This document shows, piece after piece, positions 1 to 8,124 of a DNA stretch of 64,000 nt. The translations under genes and the position numbers were made by a program. The notes below the pieces were generated by a model, which worked only from the letters and a program-made list of their open reading frames with translations, did not search any database and had not been told where the DNA came from. Each line of letters opens with the position of its first letter. The stretch's first letter is position 1. The DNA is from JBBRNH01 sp038230415 (lineage in GTDB: Bacteria; Bacteroidota; Bacteroidia; Cytophagales; Spirosomataceae), in the NCBI GenBank assembly GCA_038230415.1, contig JBBRNH010000011.1, forward strand, positions 26,187 to 90,186. The letters run 5' to 3'.

Positions 1-945
1 GATACCGCGCTCGGAACTGGAAGAATAACCGTCGGGGTAAATAGCAAACGGGTCGTTGAGGTCGCGGAGCAGCACCCGCATGGTGGGGCCGGGCCGAAAA
101 ACACCGCCACCCGTTGAATAGCCTTGGGAGAGCAATTCAGTCATACCGTATTCCGAGTGAATAGCCGAAACGCCCAGCCGGTCCATCAGAATTTCGTGGA
201 CTTCTTCGCGCAGCAACTCCACCCGGCGACCTTTCATACCGCCCGTTTCCATCACGGTCAGGTTTGGGTGTTGCCCCAGAAACGTCAGATCATGCTGTTC
301 GGCCCAGTCGAGCAGGGCAAACGTCACGCCGATGAGCAGTACCGGGCGTTCGGGGTGGTGCATGGCCTGGCGCAGTTGGGCCGTCAGTTCAGCCAGATTA
401 TCGAGGTAAAAGCCGTTGCCCGGTGCCGATGACTGCCGCATAAAATGCTGAATCATATACACCAGCGACGAATTTGTTCGTTCCAGATAAGACGGTAACA
501 GAGCCAGAATCTGCCGGTTTTCGAGCGGGCCATATACCGCTTCAACCGTCTGAACGCTGACGGTTTCGTACAGGTCAGCATCGGTAACGAGGTGTTGGCT
601 GGTGGTTTGGCCGGTGGTTCCGCTGCTGGCAAACAGCAACGGAACGGTATCAATTGGCGTTAAATCGGGCAGTTCTGAATCAGGTGATTGCGTTGCGACC
701 GTATGGGTTTTGAAGAAACCAATCGGCAGGAACGGGATTTGCCGTAGATCGGTAACGGATTCGAGGTCTCGGTTGAGAAGATTGATATAGGTCCGGTACA
801 CCGGGTTAAACGCGGCCTGATACCGGAAAACGGCCAACGCCACCGACTCGAACGTGCCGGGGCCAACGGTCAGGATTTGCCGACGCAGGGATTCCCGCAG
901 TGACGATTGACGCAACGAAACCGCGTTTTCTGGAGTTATTGACAA
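1..945 (-). CDS. LuxE-like acyl-protein synthetase / acyl transferase, C-terminus beyond the window
   Basis: Reading the minus strand from about 945 down to 1 gives one open frame that runs off the window start. It contains the LuxE/phenylacetate-CoA-ligase-type motifs ASSGTTGQ (AMP-binding loop), METGGMKGR and SEYGMTELLSQ, and it lacks the large N-terminal domain of full acyl-CoA ligases, as LuxE-type proteins do. This family activates a carboxylic acid with ATP and passes it to a protein or carrier; the substrate here is unknown. No ATG lies between the upstream stop at 973-975 and the conserved part. TTG at 943-945 or 913-915 are the likely starts, and the AT-rich stretch before 945 favours the first. 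It diverges from the lipoprotein gene at 975. Family call is firm; substrate and start are not. Confidence 0.75.
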   Translation of the reverse strand, partial: MSITPENAVSLRQSSLRESLRRQILTVGPGTFESVALAVFRYQAAFNPVYRTYINLLNRDLESVTDLRQIPFLPIGFFKTHTVATQSPDSELPDLTPIDTVPLLFASSGTTGQTTSQHLVTDADLYETVSVQTVEAVYGPLENRQILALLPSYLERTNSSLVYMIQHFMRQSSAPGNGFYLDNLAELTAQLRQAMHHPERPVLLIGVTFALLDWAEQHDLTFLGQHPNLTVMETGGMKGRRVELLREEVHEILMDRLGVSAIHSEYGMTELLSQGYSTGGGVFRPGPTMRVLLRDLNDPFAIYPDGYSSSSERGI

Positions 946-974
946 GTGAGTTTTATTTTTACGATACCAACATC

Positions 975-1526
975 ATGCAGCGGCAACTGATTCAATCGGG
1001 TGTTTTGTTTTTGGCCCTCGCGCTTGGCTTATCGGCTTGCTTTACCGAGCCGAATTTCAGCAACACGCCCGTCATTCGATTCCAGCAACTTTACAAAATT
1101 ACCAAACCGGCCAGTGCCGACCGTCGAACCCCCAAACGGGATTCCGTCGTGATTACGATTGATGGCGAAGATGGAGATGGCGACCTCGGCGAAGATACCC
1201 AACTCGATTCGGTTCGGATTCGGCGAACGGTATTTGCCAAAGAAACCTGGGGCAATTATGAACTCAAGACGATGCAGTTGGTGAACGGAAAATACGAAGA
1301 ACTGATTCTGACCGATTATCAGAAACTGTTTTTTCCCCGGCTGTATCGCAACGACAAGCGCGGGCCGGTTGAGATTACCAACTTAGATTTTGGCAGCGTT
1401 TTTCCGTATTCTAACAACGTTAAATTAGTTACCGTGAAGTTTCGGCTCAAAATTCGGGATCGCGCCCTCCACGAGAGCAACACCATCGAAACCGATACGA
1501 TTACGGTACCGATTTTCGGGCGGTAG
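975..1526 (+). CDS. Secreted lipoprotein of unknown function
   Basis: The 183-residue product starts with a classic lipoprotein signal: M-Q-R-Q, a hydrophobic run and the lipobox LSAC at about residues 13-16, so it should be anchored in a membrane on the periplasmic side or outer membrane. A longer frame opens at 900, but its first 25 residues overlap the divergent LuxE-like gene and hide the signal peptide, so ATG 975 is chosen. The mature part is acidic in the middle (a run around DGEDGDGDLGEDT) and otherwise looks like a small beta-rich domain. I recognise no family. It stands alone between a divergent gene and a convergent one. Confidence 0.75.
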   Translation: MQRQLIQSGVLFLALALGLSACFTEPNFSNTPVIRFQQLYKITKPASADRRTPKRDSVVITIDGEDGDGDLGEDTQLDSVRIRRTVFAKETWGNYELKTMQLVNGKYEELILTDYQKLFFPRLYRNDKRGPVEITNLDFGSVFPYSNNVKLVTVKFRLKIRDRALHESNTIETDTITVPIFGR

Positions 1527-1538
1527 TTGACCGATAAA

Positions 1539-2585
1539 TCACTGATTATCAGCTTCTTCTTCCTTTACTGTTTTGTCTTTAGGCCGCTCATAAACGGCCT
1601 TTCCTTTTTCGTCCCATTCGGTCAGCACCAGCGGCTCAATGCCCGTTTCCCATTGATCGCGGGGGTATTGGGTAAGTTTTCGGCGGAACCGGCGGGTGGT
1701 TTGGGGATAGTATTCTGTCCATCGGCCCACTTTCACGCCGTTGTCATATTTGCCTTCTTCGGCTAATTGGCCGTTGGGATGAAAGGCTAAGTAGGTGCCA
1801 CGAACCTTACCAAACTCAACCGGCATGACTTCTCTGATCTTGGTATGGGCTGAATCGTACCACACAATCCGCGATTCTGCCGGGAACCCCCGCGCCCAGC
1901 GAGCCTTGTCCAAGAGCATAAAATTAGCATCGTATTTTTCCCATCGTGCGTCTTTCGTCCCGGCGTAATAAAATCCCTCCTCGACCAGATCACCATTTTG
2001 GTAGCGTTTGTAGGGGCCGTGCAACCACAGTACGCTGGCGCGGTCGGTCGGGACGGAACTCGTAACGCGGTTGTTTTTCTGATCGTACCAAAACAACTCG
2101 CGGGCGTAGGCACTCGGTGCCTGTGGGCTTTTCAAGACGTAAAATTTCTCGATAATCGTGCGGTCGCCGGAGCCGATTTTGGTGTAGGCTTCAACCATGC
2201 CCAGCCCTTCATAATCAGTGCGAGACTGTTTTTTCTTGCGGCTTTTATCGGCATACTTTCTCCGCAACTGCTTGATTTTCAGTCCCAGGTCGGGCAGCGT
2301 TTCCGAAAAAAGTTCTTTTGTGCTGGCAACCGATGAGCCAAGCCCTGATGATTCCATCAATCCGCCCGACAACGCCGAGGGTTTGGTCATGGCTTTGAGT
2401 GCCGACCCCGACAACATGGACGACGACACGGGCAGGCCCAACTGGTCAAGCACCGACTTTTGCTTTTTGCTCTTCACGGGTGGCCCCCCGGCTGTGGTCA
2501 GGGCGGCAGGCGCGGTGGTCTGAGCCAGCGCACCGGCTACGGTGGTAAGCATCAAAAACGCGAATACGATCAAAATTCGAGACAT
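1539..2585 (-). CDS. Secreted YwqK/MORN-type repeat protein
   Basis: About 348 residues with a cleavable signal peptide (hydrophobic run ending in ALAQ near residue 22). The middle is lysine-rich (KIKQLRRKY...SRKKKQ) and the C-terminal half carries YwqK-type repeats of the pattern G-x-Y-x-x-Y-x-x-N-G-x-L-x-E-E-G-x-Y, for example YKRYQNGDLVEEGFYYAG and YLAFHPNGQLAEEGKYDNG. Such repeats form beta-hairpin ribbons; in Bacteroidota they occur in exported proteins of unknown role and are often auto-annotated as antitoxin-like, which I would not trust. ATG 2585 is preferred to the one 9 bases upstream because it puts charged residues right before the hydrophobic core. It is convergent with the lipoprotein gene, ending 13 bases away. 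Confidence 0.8.
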   Translation of the reverse strand: MSRILIVFAFLMLTTVAGALAQTTAPAALTTAGGPPVKSKKQKSVLDQLGLPVSSSMLSGSALKAMTKPSALSGGLMESSGLGSSVASTKELFSETLPDLGLKIKQLRRKYADKSRKKKQSRTDYEGLGMVEAYTKIGSGDRTIIEKFYVLKSPQAPSAYARELFWYDQKNNRVTSSVPTDRASVLWLHGPYKRYQNGDLVEEGFYYAGTKDARWEKYDANFMLLDKARWARGFPAESRIVWYDSAHTKIREVMPVEFGKVRGTYLAFHPNGQLAEEGKYDNGVKVGRWTEYYPQTTRRFRRKLTQYPRDQWETGIEPLVLTEWDEKGKAVYERPKDKTVKEEEADNQ

Positions 2586-2676
2586 GGCTGGCAATGAAAA
2601 AGCGTATGACCTGTGTTAGCTTTGCAACGATTTCGATTAACGGAATATTTCAAAACCAATGGAACACGGGTTTATG

Positions 2677-2781
2677 GAACGCAGATGACGCAGATTTTTA
2701 TGATTTACGCAGATTTTTTTTGACCTCATTCAAGAAGGTAGAATCTGCGAAAATCCGTTTAAATCTGCGTCATCTGCGTTC
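2677..2781. repeat. Long intergenic inverted repeat (GCAGATGACGCAG family)
   Basis: Two perfect 21-base arms, 2677-2697 and 2761-2781, point at each other across 63 bases. A second nested pair (ATTTACGCAGATT around 2704 and AATCTGCGAAAAT around 2742) lies inside. The words ACGCAGATGACGCAG resemble dispersed intergenic repeats I associate with Bacteroidota genomes. It fills the gap between divergent genes, just upstream of the GDP-fucose synthase start. Confidence 0.75.
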
Positions 2782-2808
2782 TATAAATCTGCGTTCTATT
2801 CTTCTCTT

Positions 2809-3732
2809 GTGGAAAAAAACGCTAAAATATACATTGCCGGGCATCGGGGCATGGTTGGTTCGGCCATTGTCAGGAACCTGCGGGCCAACGGCCATGAGAA
2901 CCTGGTTGTTCGCACCTCCGCCGAATTAGACCTTCGCAATCAGGCGGCAGTGGCCGATTTTTTTGCTACCGAACGTCCCGATTACGTTTTTCTGGCGGCT
3001 GCCAAAGTCGGCGGTATTCTGGCAAACAACACCTACCGGGCCGAGTTTCTGTATGATAACCTGCTCATCGAAGCCAACATTATTCACCAATCGTACCAAA
3101 CGGCGGTGACGAAGTTATTGTTTCTGGGATCGTCGTGCATTTATCCCAAGATGGCTCCGCAGCCGTTGCGGGAAGAATCGCTGCTGACCGGCCCCCTCGA
3201 AGCCACCAACGAACCCTACGCCATTGCCAAAATTGCTGGTATCAAACTCTGCGAAGAATACCGTTACCAATATGGCTGCAATTTTATCTCGGCCATGCCC
3301 ACCAATCTCTACGGCCCGAACGATAACTACGATTTGCAGGGATCGCACGTGTTGCCCGCCCTGATTCGGAAGTTTCACGAAGCCAAAATCAATGGCGATT
3401 CGTCGGTAGAAGTCTGGGGAACGGGGTCACCGATGCGCGAATTTCTTCACGCCGATGACCTCGCCGATGCCTGCGTGTTTCTGATGAACAATTACAACGA
3501 TAAACTCTTCGTAAACATCGGCACCGGCGAAGACCTGACAATCAAGGCGTTAGCCGAAATGATTCAGACCACCGTTGGCTATCGGGGAGACATCCGCTGG
3601 AACACCGACAAACCCGACGGAACGCCCCGAAAACTGATGGATGTATCGCGGCTGCACAACATGGGCTGGCGGCACAAGATTGAATTGGCCGATGGGCTGG
3701 TAAAAACGTATCAGGATTTTTTGACCCGTTAG
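2809..3732 (+). CDS. fcl: GDP-L-fucose synthase
   Basis: A 307-residue extended short-chain dehydrogenase that makes GDP-L-fucose from GDP-4-keto-6-deoxymannose by epimerisation and NADPH reduction, in the cytoplasm, for surface polysaccharide. The N-terminus has the Rossmann motif GHRGMVGSA (about residues 11-19). The catalytic set is visible: S in LGSSCIYPK and YxxxK in EPYAIAKIAG, and the substrate-pocket signature NLYGPND follows. Length is normal for the family. The start is GTG at 2809; the motif begins ten residues later, so no room is left for another start. It converges on the acetyltransferase gene with a 4-base overlap at the stops. The partner GDP-mannose 4,6-dehydratase is not in this window. 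Confidence 0.95.
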   Translation: MEKNAKIYIAGHRGMVGSAIVRNLRANGHENLVVRTSAELDLRNQAAVADFFATERPDYVFLAAAKVGGILANNTYRAEFLYDNLLIEANIIHQSYQTAVTKLLFLGSSCIYPKMAPQPLREESLLTGPLEATNEPYAIAKIAGIKLCEEYRYQYGCNFISAMPTNLYGPNDNYDLQGSHVLPALIRKFHEAKINGDSSVEVWGTGSPMREFLHADDLADACVFLMNNYNDKLFVNIGTGEDLTIKALAEMIQTTVGYRGDIRWNTDKPDGTPRKLMDVSRLHNMGWRHKIELADGLVKTYQDFLTR

Positions 3733-4361
3733 ATCGCCTTTGCCGGGTTGCCGAATACGGTGGCGGCTGCGGCTACGTTCTCGACCACCACTGAACCGGC
3801 ACCAATGCGGGCGTTTTTGCCAACGGTTATGCCCGAAACCAGCACCGCACCCGCCCCGATAAACGCGCCTTCGTCAATCACGACACCGCTGCTGATGATG
3901 GTTCCGGGGCCAGCCTGCACGTAGTCGGCAAGTTTGGCCGAAGCCTCGATAATGGCCCCGCTTTGCAGGATGCAGTGCTGCCCAACCTCGGCAAACGGCC
4001 CGATTACAACGCGGGCCGCAATCAGATTGCCATGCCCGATGGTGGCTTCTGCCGATACCGTTGCCGTGTCGTGAATGGCATTGACGGGCTGCACCTTGCG
4101 CCGTTCGTTAAGCATTTTAACGAGCTTCCGCCGAACGCGGGCATCCGAAATTGCCACGAAAGCCTCGCATTTCTGACCGATGAGTTTCAGAAAGCCATCG
4201 TCGTCGGTATCGCCCAGTACCGAGACATCGCCAAATTCGAGACCGTGCCGGGTTTTTTCATCGTCGAGCAGGCCGTAAACAACCACATTGTTGCGCCGAA
4301 AAATATCGAGCGCGGTCAGGCCGAGGGCATCGGCACCAAAAATCAGAACGGGGTTTTCCAT
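3729..4361 (-). CDS. NeuD/PglD-type sugar O- or N-acetyltransferase
   Basis: A 210-residue protein of the NeuD/PglD family. The N-terminal third is a Rossmann-like PglD_N domain (starting VLIFGADALGLTALDIF), and the remainder is a left-handed beta-helix of hexapeptide repeats (IGHGNLIAARVVIGPF, VIDEGAFIGAGAVLVSGITVG, ARIGAGSVVVENV) ending in the usual FGNPAKAI. These enzymes use acetyl-CoA to acetylate sialic acid or bacillosamine-type sugars in the cytoplasm. The neighbouring fucose synthase suggests surface glycan synthesis, though the genes are convergent and so not one operon. The exact acceptor sugar cannot be told from sequence. Confidence 0.85.
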   Translation of the reverse strand: MENPVLIFGADALGLTALDIFRRNNVVVYGLLDDEKTRHGLEFGDVSVLGDTDDDGFLKLIGQKCEAFVAISDARVRRKLVKMLNERRKVQPVNAIHDTATVSAEATIGHGNLIAARVVIGPFAEVGQHCILQSGAIIEASAKLADYVQAGPGTIISSGVVIDEGAFIGAGAVLVSGITVGKNARIGAGSVVVENVAAAATVFGNPAKAI

Positions 4362-4370
4362 GTAAAGTGG

Positions 4371-4450
4371 CGCGGGAGGAATCCCGCGAAATTAAAAAAT
4401 AGTAGCGCGGGAAGAATCATAAACGTTTAATTCGCGGGATTCCTCCCGCG
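4371..4450. repeat. Intergenic inverted repeat, GCGGGAGGAATCCCGCG family
   Basis: Left arm 4371-4396 and right arm 4426-4450 are reverse complements apart from one extra A. Each arm is itself partly self-complementary (GCGGG...CCCGC), so a cruciform with side hairpins is possible. A third short copy of the word GCGCGGGAAGAATC sits in the loop. It lies upstream of the acetyltransferase (minus) and of the phosphatase (plus), so it is in a promoter region rather than at a gene end. Confidence 0.7.
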
Positions 4451-4535
4451 TTACATATCGTCCGCATTACTTTAAAATAACAATTCGGTAACAATCTGAT
4501 AACGCACAGGTAATCTACGTTTCCTACCTTCGTCC

Positions 4536-5369
4536 ATGAAACCTAAGCGACATTTTCGCACGATTGTTCTCTCCGATTTGCATCTCGGTACGTCTGGCTC
4601 CAAGGCGAAAGAGGTCACCAACTTCCTCCGACATTATTCCTGCCAAAAACTCATCCTCAACGGCGACATTATTGACGGCTGGCAACTGAAACAATACGGC
4701 ACCTGGAAGAAGAAACACACCGACTTCTTTCGGGCTGTACTCAAGCAAATCGTTCGATACGATACAAAAGTAGTGTATCTGCGGGGCAACCACGACGATT
4801 TTCTGGAACAGGTCATGCCGCTCCGGCTCGGCAAAAACTTCTCCATCCGCAGAGATTACGTGCTGATGTCGGGCGATAAGAAGTTTTACGTGACGCACGG
4901 CGATGTCTTCGACTCCATCACGTCGCAGATGAAATGGCTGGCTCACCTCGGCGATCTGGGCTACACGTTTCTCCTCTGGGTGAATAAGCTCTACAACAAT
5001 TATCGCACGGCACGGGGCTTGCCCTACTACTCGCTGTCGCAGAAAATCAAACTCAGCATTAAACAGGCCGTGAGTTATATCTCTGATTTTGAGATTAAAC
5101 TGACCGAACTGGCCCGCGCCAAAGGCTGCGACGGTATCATCTGCGGGCATATTCATCAACCCGCCATCCGCCAATACGACGGCCTGATTTATATGAACTC
5201 CGGCGATTGGGTGGAGTCCCTGAGCGCATTGGTCGAGGATTACGACGGCCACTGGGACTTGCTCTATTACACCGCCGACCTCGCCGACGGGAACGTTGAG
5301 CGAACTACGGCCCGACCAGCCACGCCGGTTCCGTTGCCTGACCCGGCCTTAGTTGAGCAATCGGCGTGA
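4536..5369 (+). CDS. UDP-2,3-diacylglucosamine diphosphatase family metallophosphoesterase (LpxH-like)
   Basis: A 277-residue calcineurin-like phosphoesterase with all metal-site motifs in order: SDLHLG (D14, H16), GDIID (D44), RGNHDD (N85, H86), THGD (H121) and GHIH near residue 203. The LpxH family removes UMP from UDP-2,3-diacylglucosamine in lipid A synthesis at the inner membrane. This longer form, with an insert of hydrophobic and basic residues around LGYTFLLWVNKLYNNYRTARG, is the version usually found beside a glycosyltransferase in Bacteroidota, so its substrate may not be the classical one. The gene for that glycosyltransferase follows 70 bases downstream on the same strand. Confidence 0.85.
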   Translation: MKPKRHFRTIVLSDLHLGTSGSKAKEVTNFLRHYSCQKLILNGDIIDGWQLKQYGTWKKKHTDFFRAVLKQIVRYDTKVVYLRGNHDDFLEQVMPLRLGKNFSIRRDYVLMSGDKKFYVTHGDVFDSITSQMKWLAHLGDLGYTFLLWVNKLYNNYRTARGLPYYSLSQKIKLSIKQAVSYISDFEIKLTELARAKGCDGIICGHIHQPAIRQYDGLIYMNSGDWVESLSALVEDYDGHWDLLYYTADLADGNVERTTARPATPVPLPDPALVEQSA

Positions 5370-5404
5370 TTGTCTCAGACAGCAATCGGCTGTCTGAGAC
5401 AATC
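5368..5404. terminator. Perfect 16-bp stem-loop between phosphatase and glycosyltransferase
   Basis: The arms 5368-5383 and 5389-5404 are exact reverse complements with a 5-base loop, and the stem starts inside the stop codon of the phosphatase gene. There is no T-tract, so it may act as an mRNA processing or stabilising hairpin rather than a true intrinsic terminator. Confidence 0.6.
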
Positions 5405-5439
5405 TGCCTATCTTCGGCCAACACTTTTCCGGCTTTGTT

Positions 5440-6531
5440 ATGCGCGTTTTATTTTTGGTGCAGGGCGAAGGGCGCGGGCATCTGACTCAGGCACTTTCGC
5501 TGGCGCAAATCCTGCAAAAATCCCCGCATGAGTTGGTTGGGGCGGTGGTGGGTGTAGCCGACGAACGACCCGTTCCGGCGTTTTTTGCGGAGTCGTTCCC
5601 GGCACCCATCGAAACAGTGGCGAGTCCGGCGTTGGTGTATAGCCCTAAAACCAATGCCCTCATGCCGCTCGAATCGTTTATTGGCGGTATCAAAAACAGC
5701 CCTGCGTTCTGGCGAAGTCTGTCGCTGATTGATGCGGCCATTACCCGCAGCCGTGCCGACGTGGTGATTAATTTCTACGAAGTGCTGGGTGGGATGACCT
5801 ATTATTTCCGGCGACCCAAAACCCCGTTGCTGACCGTTGCCCATCAATACCTGGCGTTTCATCCGCAGTTTCAGTTTCCGACCGGCAAGAAATTCATTGA
5901 TAAACAGACGTTTATGCTTTTGTCGCGGGTCACATCGTTTGGGGCGCGGGAACGGCTGGCGTTGTCGTTCGATCAACTGCCTGATGTACCGGAACAGCAC
6001 CTGCGGGTGATGCCGCCCCTGTTGCGGCAGGAAGCCACCCAACGCCAACCCACTACCGAAACTTATCTGCTGGCCTACATGACTCAGCCCGGCCTGCGGG
6101 TACAGTTGGCCGAAGCCCACCGACTGCGCCCCGACGTGTCGGTGCATTGTTTTAATTCGGGCGTGTCTGCCGCCGACGAACCCGTTGATGACACGCTTAC
6201 CTATCACGCTATTGACGGAAAACGGTTTCTGGATTTCATGCAGAACAGCCGGGCCGTGATCACAACGGCGGGTTTCGAGTCGGTTTGCGAAGCGGCTTAT
6301 CTCGGCAAACCCGTGCTGATGATGCCCCAGCCAAATCATTATGAGCAGGCTTGCAACGCCACTGATGGGCAACGCGCCGGGGTCGGTATTGCCGCCGACA
6401 GTTTTGATCTGGATGCGTTGATGGCCTATCTGCCCCACCACGATTATGCCGTAAACGAACGATTCCGGGCGTGGCAGAATCAGGCCGGGCCGTTATTTTT
6501 AGAGGCTATCGAGCGCGTAATTCGTTCGTAA
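5440..6531 (+). CDS. Glycosyltransferase of the MJ1255/VC2487 family
   Basis: A 363-residue GT-B-fold protein. The N-terminus MRVLFLVQGEGRGHLTQA is the glycine-histidine loop typical of UDP-sugar dependent transferases of the MurG/UGT type (GxGHxxxA). The C-terminal half has a nucleotide-sugar-binding region with TTAGFESVCEAAYLGKPVLMMP (split here as TTAGFESVCEAA then YLGKPVLMMP), again as in MurG/UGT enzymes, followed by EQACNATDGQRAGVG. Acceptor and sugar are unknown. Its place right after an LpxH-like phosphatase suggests a joint role in envelope glycolipid metabolism. This link is inference from gene order. Confidence 0.8.
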   Translation: MRVLFLVQGEGRGHLTQALSLAQILQKSPHELVGAVVGVADERPVPAFFAESFPAPIETVASPALVYSPKTNALMPLESFIGGIKNSPAFWRSLSLIDAAITRSRADVVINFYEVLGGMTYYFRRPKTPLLTVAHQYLAFHPQFQFPTGKKFIDKQTFMLLSRVTSFGARERLALSFDQLPDVPEQHLRVMPPLLRQEATQRQPTTETYLLAYMTQPGLRVQLAEAHRLRPDVSVHCFNSGVSAADEPVDDTLTYHAIDGKRFLDFMQNSRAVITTAGFESVCEAAYLGKPVLMMPQPNHYEQACNATDGQRAGVGIAADSFDLDALMAYLPHHDYAVNERFRAWQNQAGPLFLEAIERVIRS

Positions 6532-6572
6532 TCAGTTGATTTAGATTGTTAAACAGGTATTTCCGTCGCATC

Positions 6573-8069
6573 ATGAAAAAACACATTATGCTCACAGTCC
6601 TGCTGATTGCCAGCAGTTTATCGGTAGCCATCGGGCAGGTTGCGTTACAGCCATTCGAGGTTCATAAACCCTGCCGACCCCAGGGTGGCTACGAACTGCT
6701 GAACACGTTTATTCAGGCCAATGTACGGATGCCGTTTAGGGCCGAGGCCGACCAGATTTCGGGGCGGGTGTTTGTGCAGGGCGTTGTCGGCACCGATGGC
6801 CGGGTGTCGAGCCTGACCGTTTTGCGCGGCCTTCGCCCCGACTGCGACCGTGAAGCCCTGCGGGTGTTTGGCCGCTTCAACGCCTGGCAGCCCGCCGAAA
6901 AAGACAGCCAACGGGTGGCTCAGGTGGTTACGCAGACTATCCCGTTTAAATCTGCGTTGCCGGTTTATTACCGCGACGGGCAACGGCTGGCGTTCTTCGA
7001 TCAGGCCGTAACCCAGAAATCAGAAACCGATACCAGCGTTGTTTATAAACAGGTGATCTTGGCAGATACCAACGGCTACCCAACCGGCGACATGGTGTTT
7101 TACGAACGAAAGAAGGAGAAATGGCGCGAGAAGTTACGCTACAAATTTGCCAGCGAGACAATCCCGCAACTACCTGATGTTCAAGATACTACCTCAGTCG
7201 GCAAAGCGTTCAGGCGGCTGACTCACCGCAGCTCATCGTTTGATCTGCAAGGTGAGGCTTACACGCTCTATCCCGACGGGTCTTTGGCTCAGGTCCAACA
7301 ATTTGATGGAGGCCGCTTAGTTGGCACCGCCAAAACGTACTACCCAAACGGCACCGTTGCCAAACAAACGACGTATAATAACGGCTTGCAGGTTGAACTG
7401 TTCTGGTATCCGAACGGGCAGCTTTGGAAAGAAGAAACCCAACTGTCAGACACCCCCACCGTCAACAAATCCGGGATGGGCGGCCCAACGCGGGAGTTGA
7501 TTAACTGGTGGGACAGCACCGGGCATCGGGGCGTAAAAGACGGCATGGGCCAGGCAAGACTGCAGACGTTTATCAAATCGAATCAGTCAAACCGCTACAC
7601 TGTTTTTACTGAACAAGGCTTCATCGCGAATGGTGAGAGAACCGGCACCTGGACGGGCCGCTACGCCGATGGCTCTTATTTTTATCAGGAAGACTATACC
7701 GACGGCGTTTGTACCGGCGGAAAAGCCAGGGAAGCCGGGACCGACACCATCACCTACGATAAAGACCAAATACAGCCGGAGTACATCGGCGGGATGAGCA
7801 AACTCGGTCAGTTTTTGGCGATGAACATTCGCTACCCGATTGATGCTATGCGAAGCCGGGCGCAGGGCCGCGTTTTTGTCAGTTTTGTGGTCTGCGAGGA
7901 TGGCAGTTTATGCGACCACGCAGTGATTAAAAGTGCCGGGAACCGCTCTTTAGACCAAGAGGCTTTACGGGTTGTGAAACAGATGAAAAACAACTGGAAG
8001 CCGGGCGTTGAGCGGGGGCGACCAGTTCGGGTTAAATACAATCTGCCCGTGAATTTTACATTTCAGTAA
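6573..8069 (+). CDS. Secreted TonB-domain / YwqK-repeat / TonB-domain fusion
   Basis: About 498 residues. The start at ATG 6573 gives a normal signal peptide (MKKHIMLTVLLIASSLSVAIG-Q); a frame opening at 6546 would add nine residues before it. Residues about 38-125 form one TonB C-terminal-like domain (SGRVFVQGVVGTDGRVSS and RALR-like DREALRVFGRFNAW). The middle, about 230-300, has YwqK repeats (LYPDGSLAQVQQFDGG, YYPNGTVAKQTTYNNG, WYPNGQLWKEE). The last 80 residues are a second TonB domain (QGRVFVSFVVCEDGSL, LDQEALRVVKQMKNNWKPG). There is no N-terminal TonB membrane anchor, so this is probably not an energy-transducing TonB but an exported protein that reuses the fold. It is transcribed toward the transglycosylase gene. 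Confidence 0.8.
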   Translation: MKKHIMLTVLLIASSLSVAIGQVALQPFEVHKPCRPQGGYELLNTFIQANVRMPFRAEADQISGRVFVQGVVGTDGRVSSLTVLRGLRPDCDREALRVFGRFNAWQPAEKDSQRVAQVVTQTIPFKSALPVYYRDGQRLAFFDQAVTQKSETDTSVVYKQVILADTNGYPTGDMVFYERKKEKWREKLRYKFASETIPQLPDVQDTTSVGKAFRRLTHRSSSFDLQGEAYTLYPDGSLAQVQQFDGGRLVGTAKTYYPNGTVAKQTTYNNGLQVELFWYPNGQLWKEETQLSDTPTVNKSGMGGPTRELINWWDSTGHRGVKDGMGQARLQTFIKSNQSNRYTVFTEQGFIANGERTGTWTGRYADGSYFYQEDYTDGVCTGGKAREAGTDTITYDKDQIQPEYIGGMSKLGQFLAMNIRYPIDAMRSRAQGRVFVSFVVCEDGSLCDHAVIKSAGNRSLDQEALRVVKQMKNNWKPGVERGRPVRVKYNLPVNFTFQ

Positions 8070-8105
8070 AAAAAACCGCCCCGGCTCTTGCGGGCCGGGG
8101 CGGTC
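8069..8105 (-). terminator. Rho-independent terminator, downstream of the lytic transglycosylase
   Basis: A 10-bp G+C-rich stem (8076-8085 with 8096-8105) is followed on the minus strand by seven T (8070-8076 read as A on plus). It ends the minus-strand transglycosylase transcript and also sits right behind the plus-strand TonB-fusion gene, so it may serve both. Confidence 0.85.
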
Positions 8106-8124
8106 AGTAACAAGTTGGGCAAAC

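Noticed and set aside
900..974. A longer start (25 extra residues) for the lipoprotein gene
   Set aside because: It would bury the signal peptide and overlap the conserved start region of the divergent LuxE-like gene.
5449..6441. A 330-codon frame on the minus strand opposite the glycosyltransferase
   Set aside because: It is a shadow of the plus-strand gene; the translation is rich in H, R and Q with no recognisable motif, while the plus frame has the full GT-B signatures.
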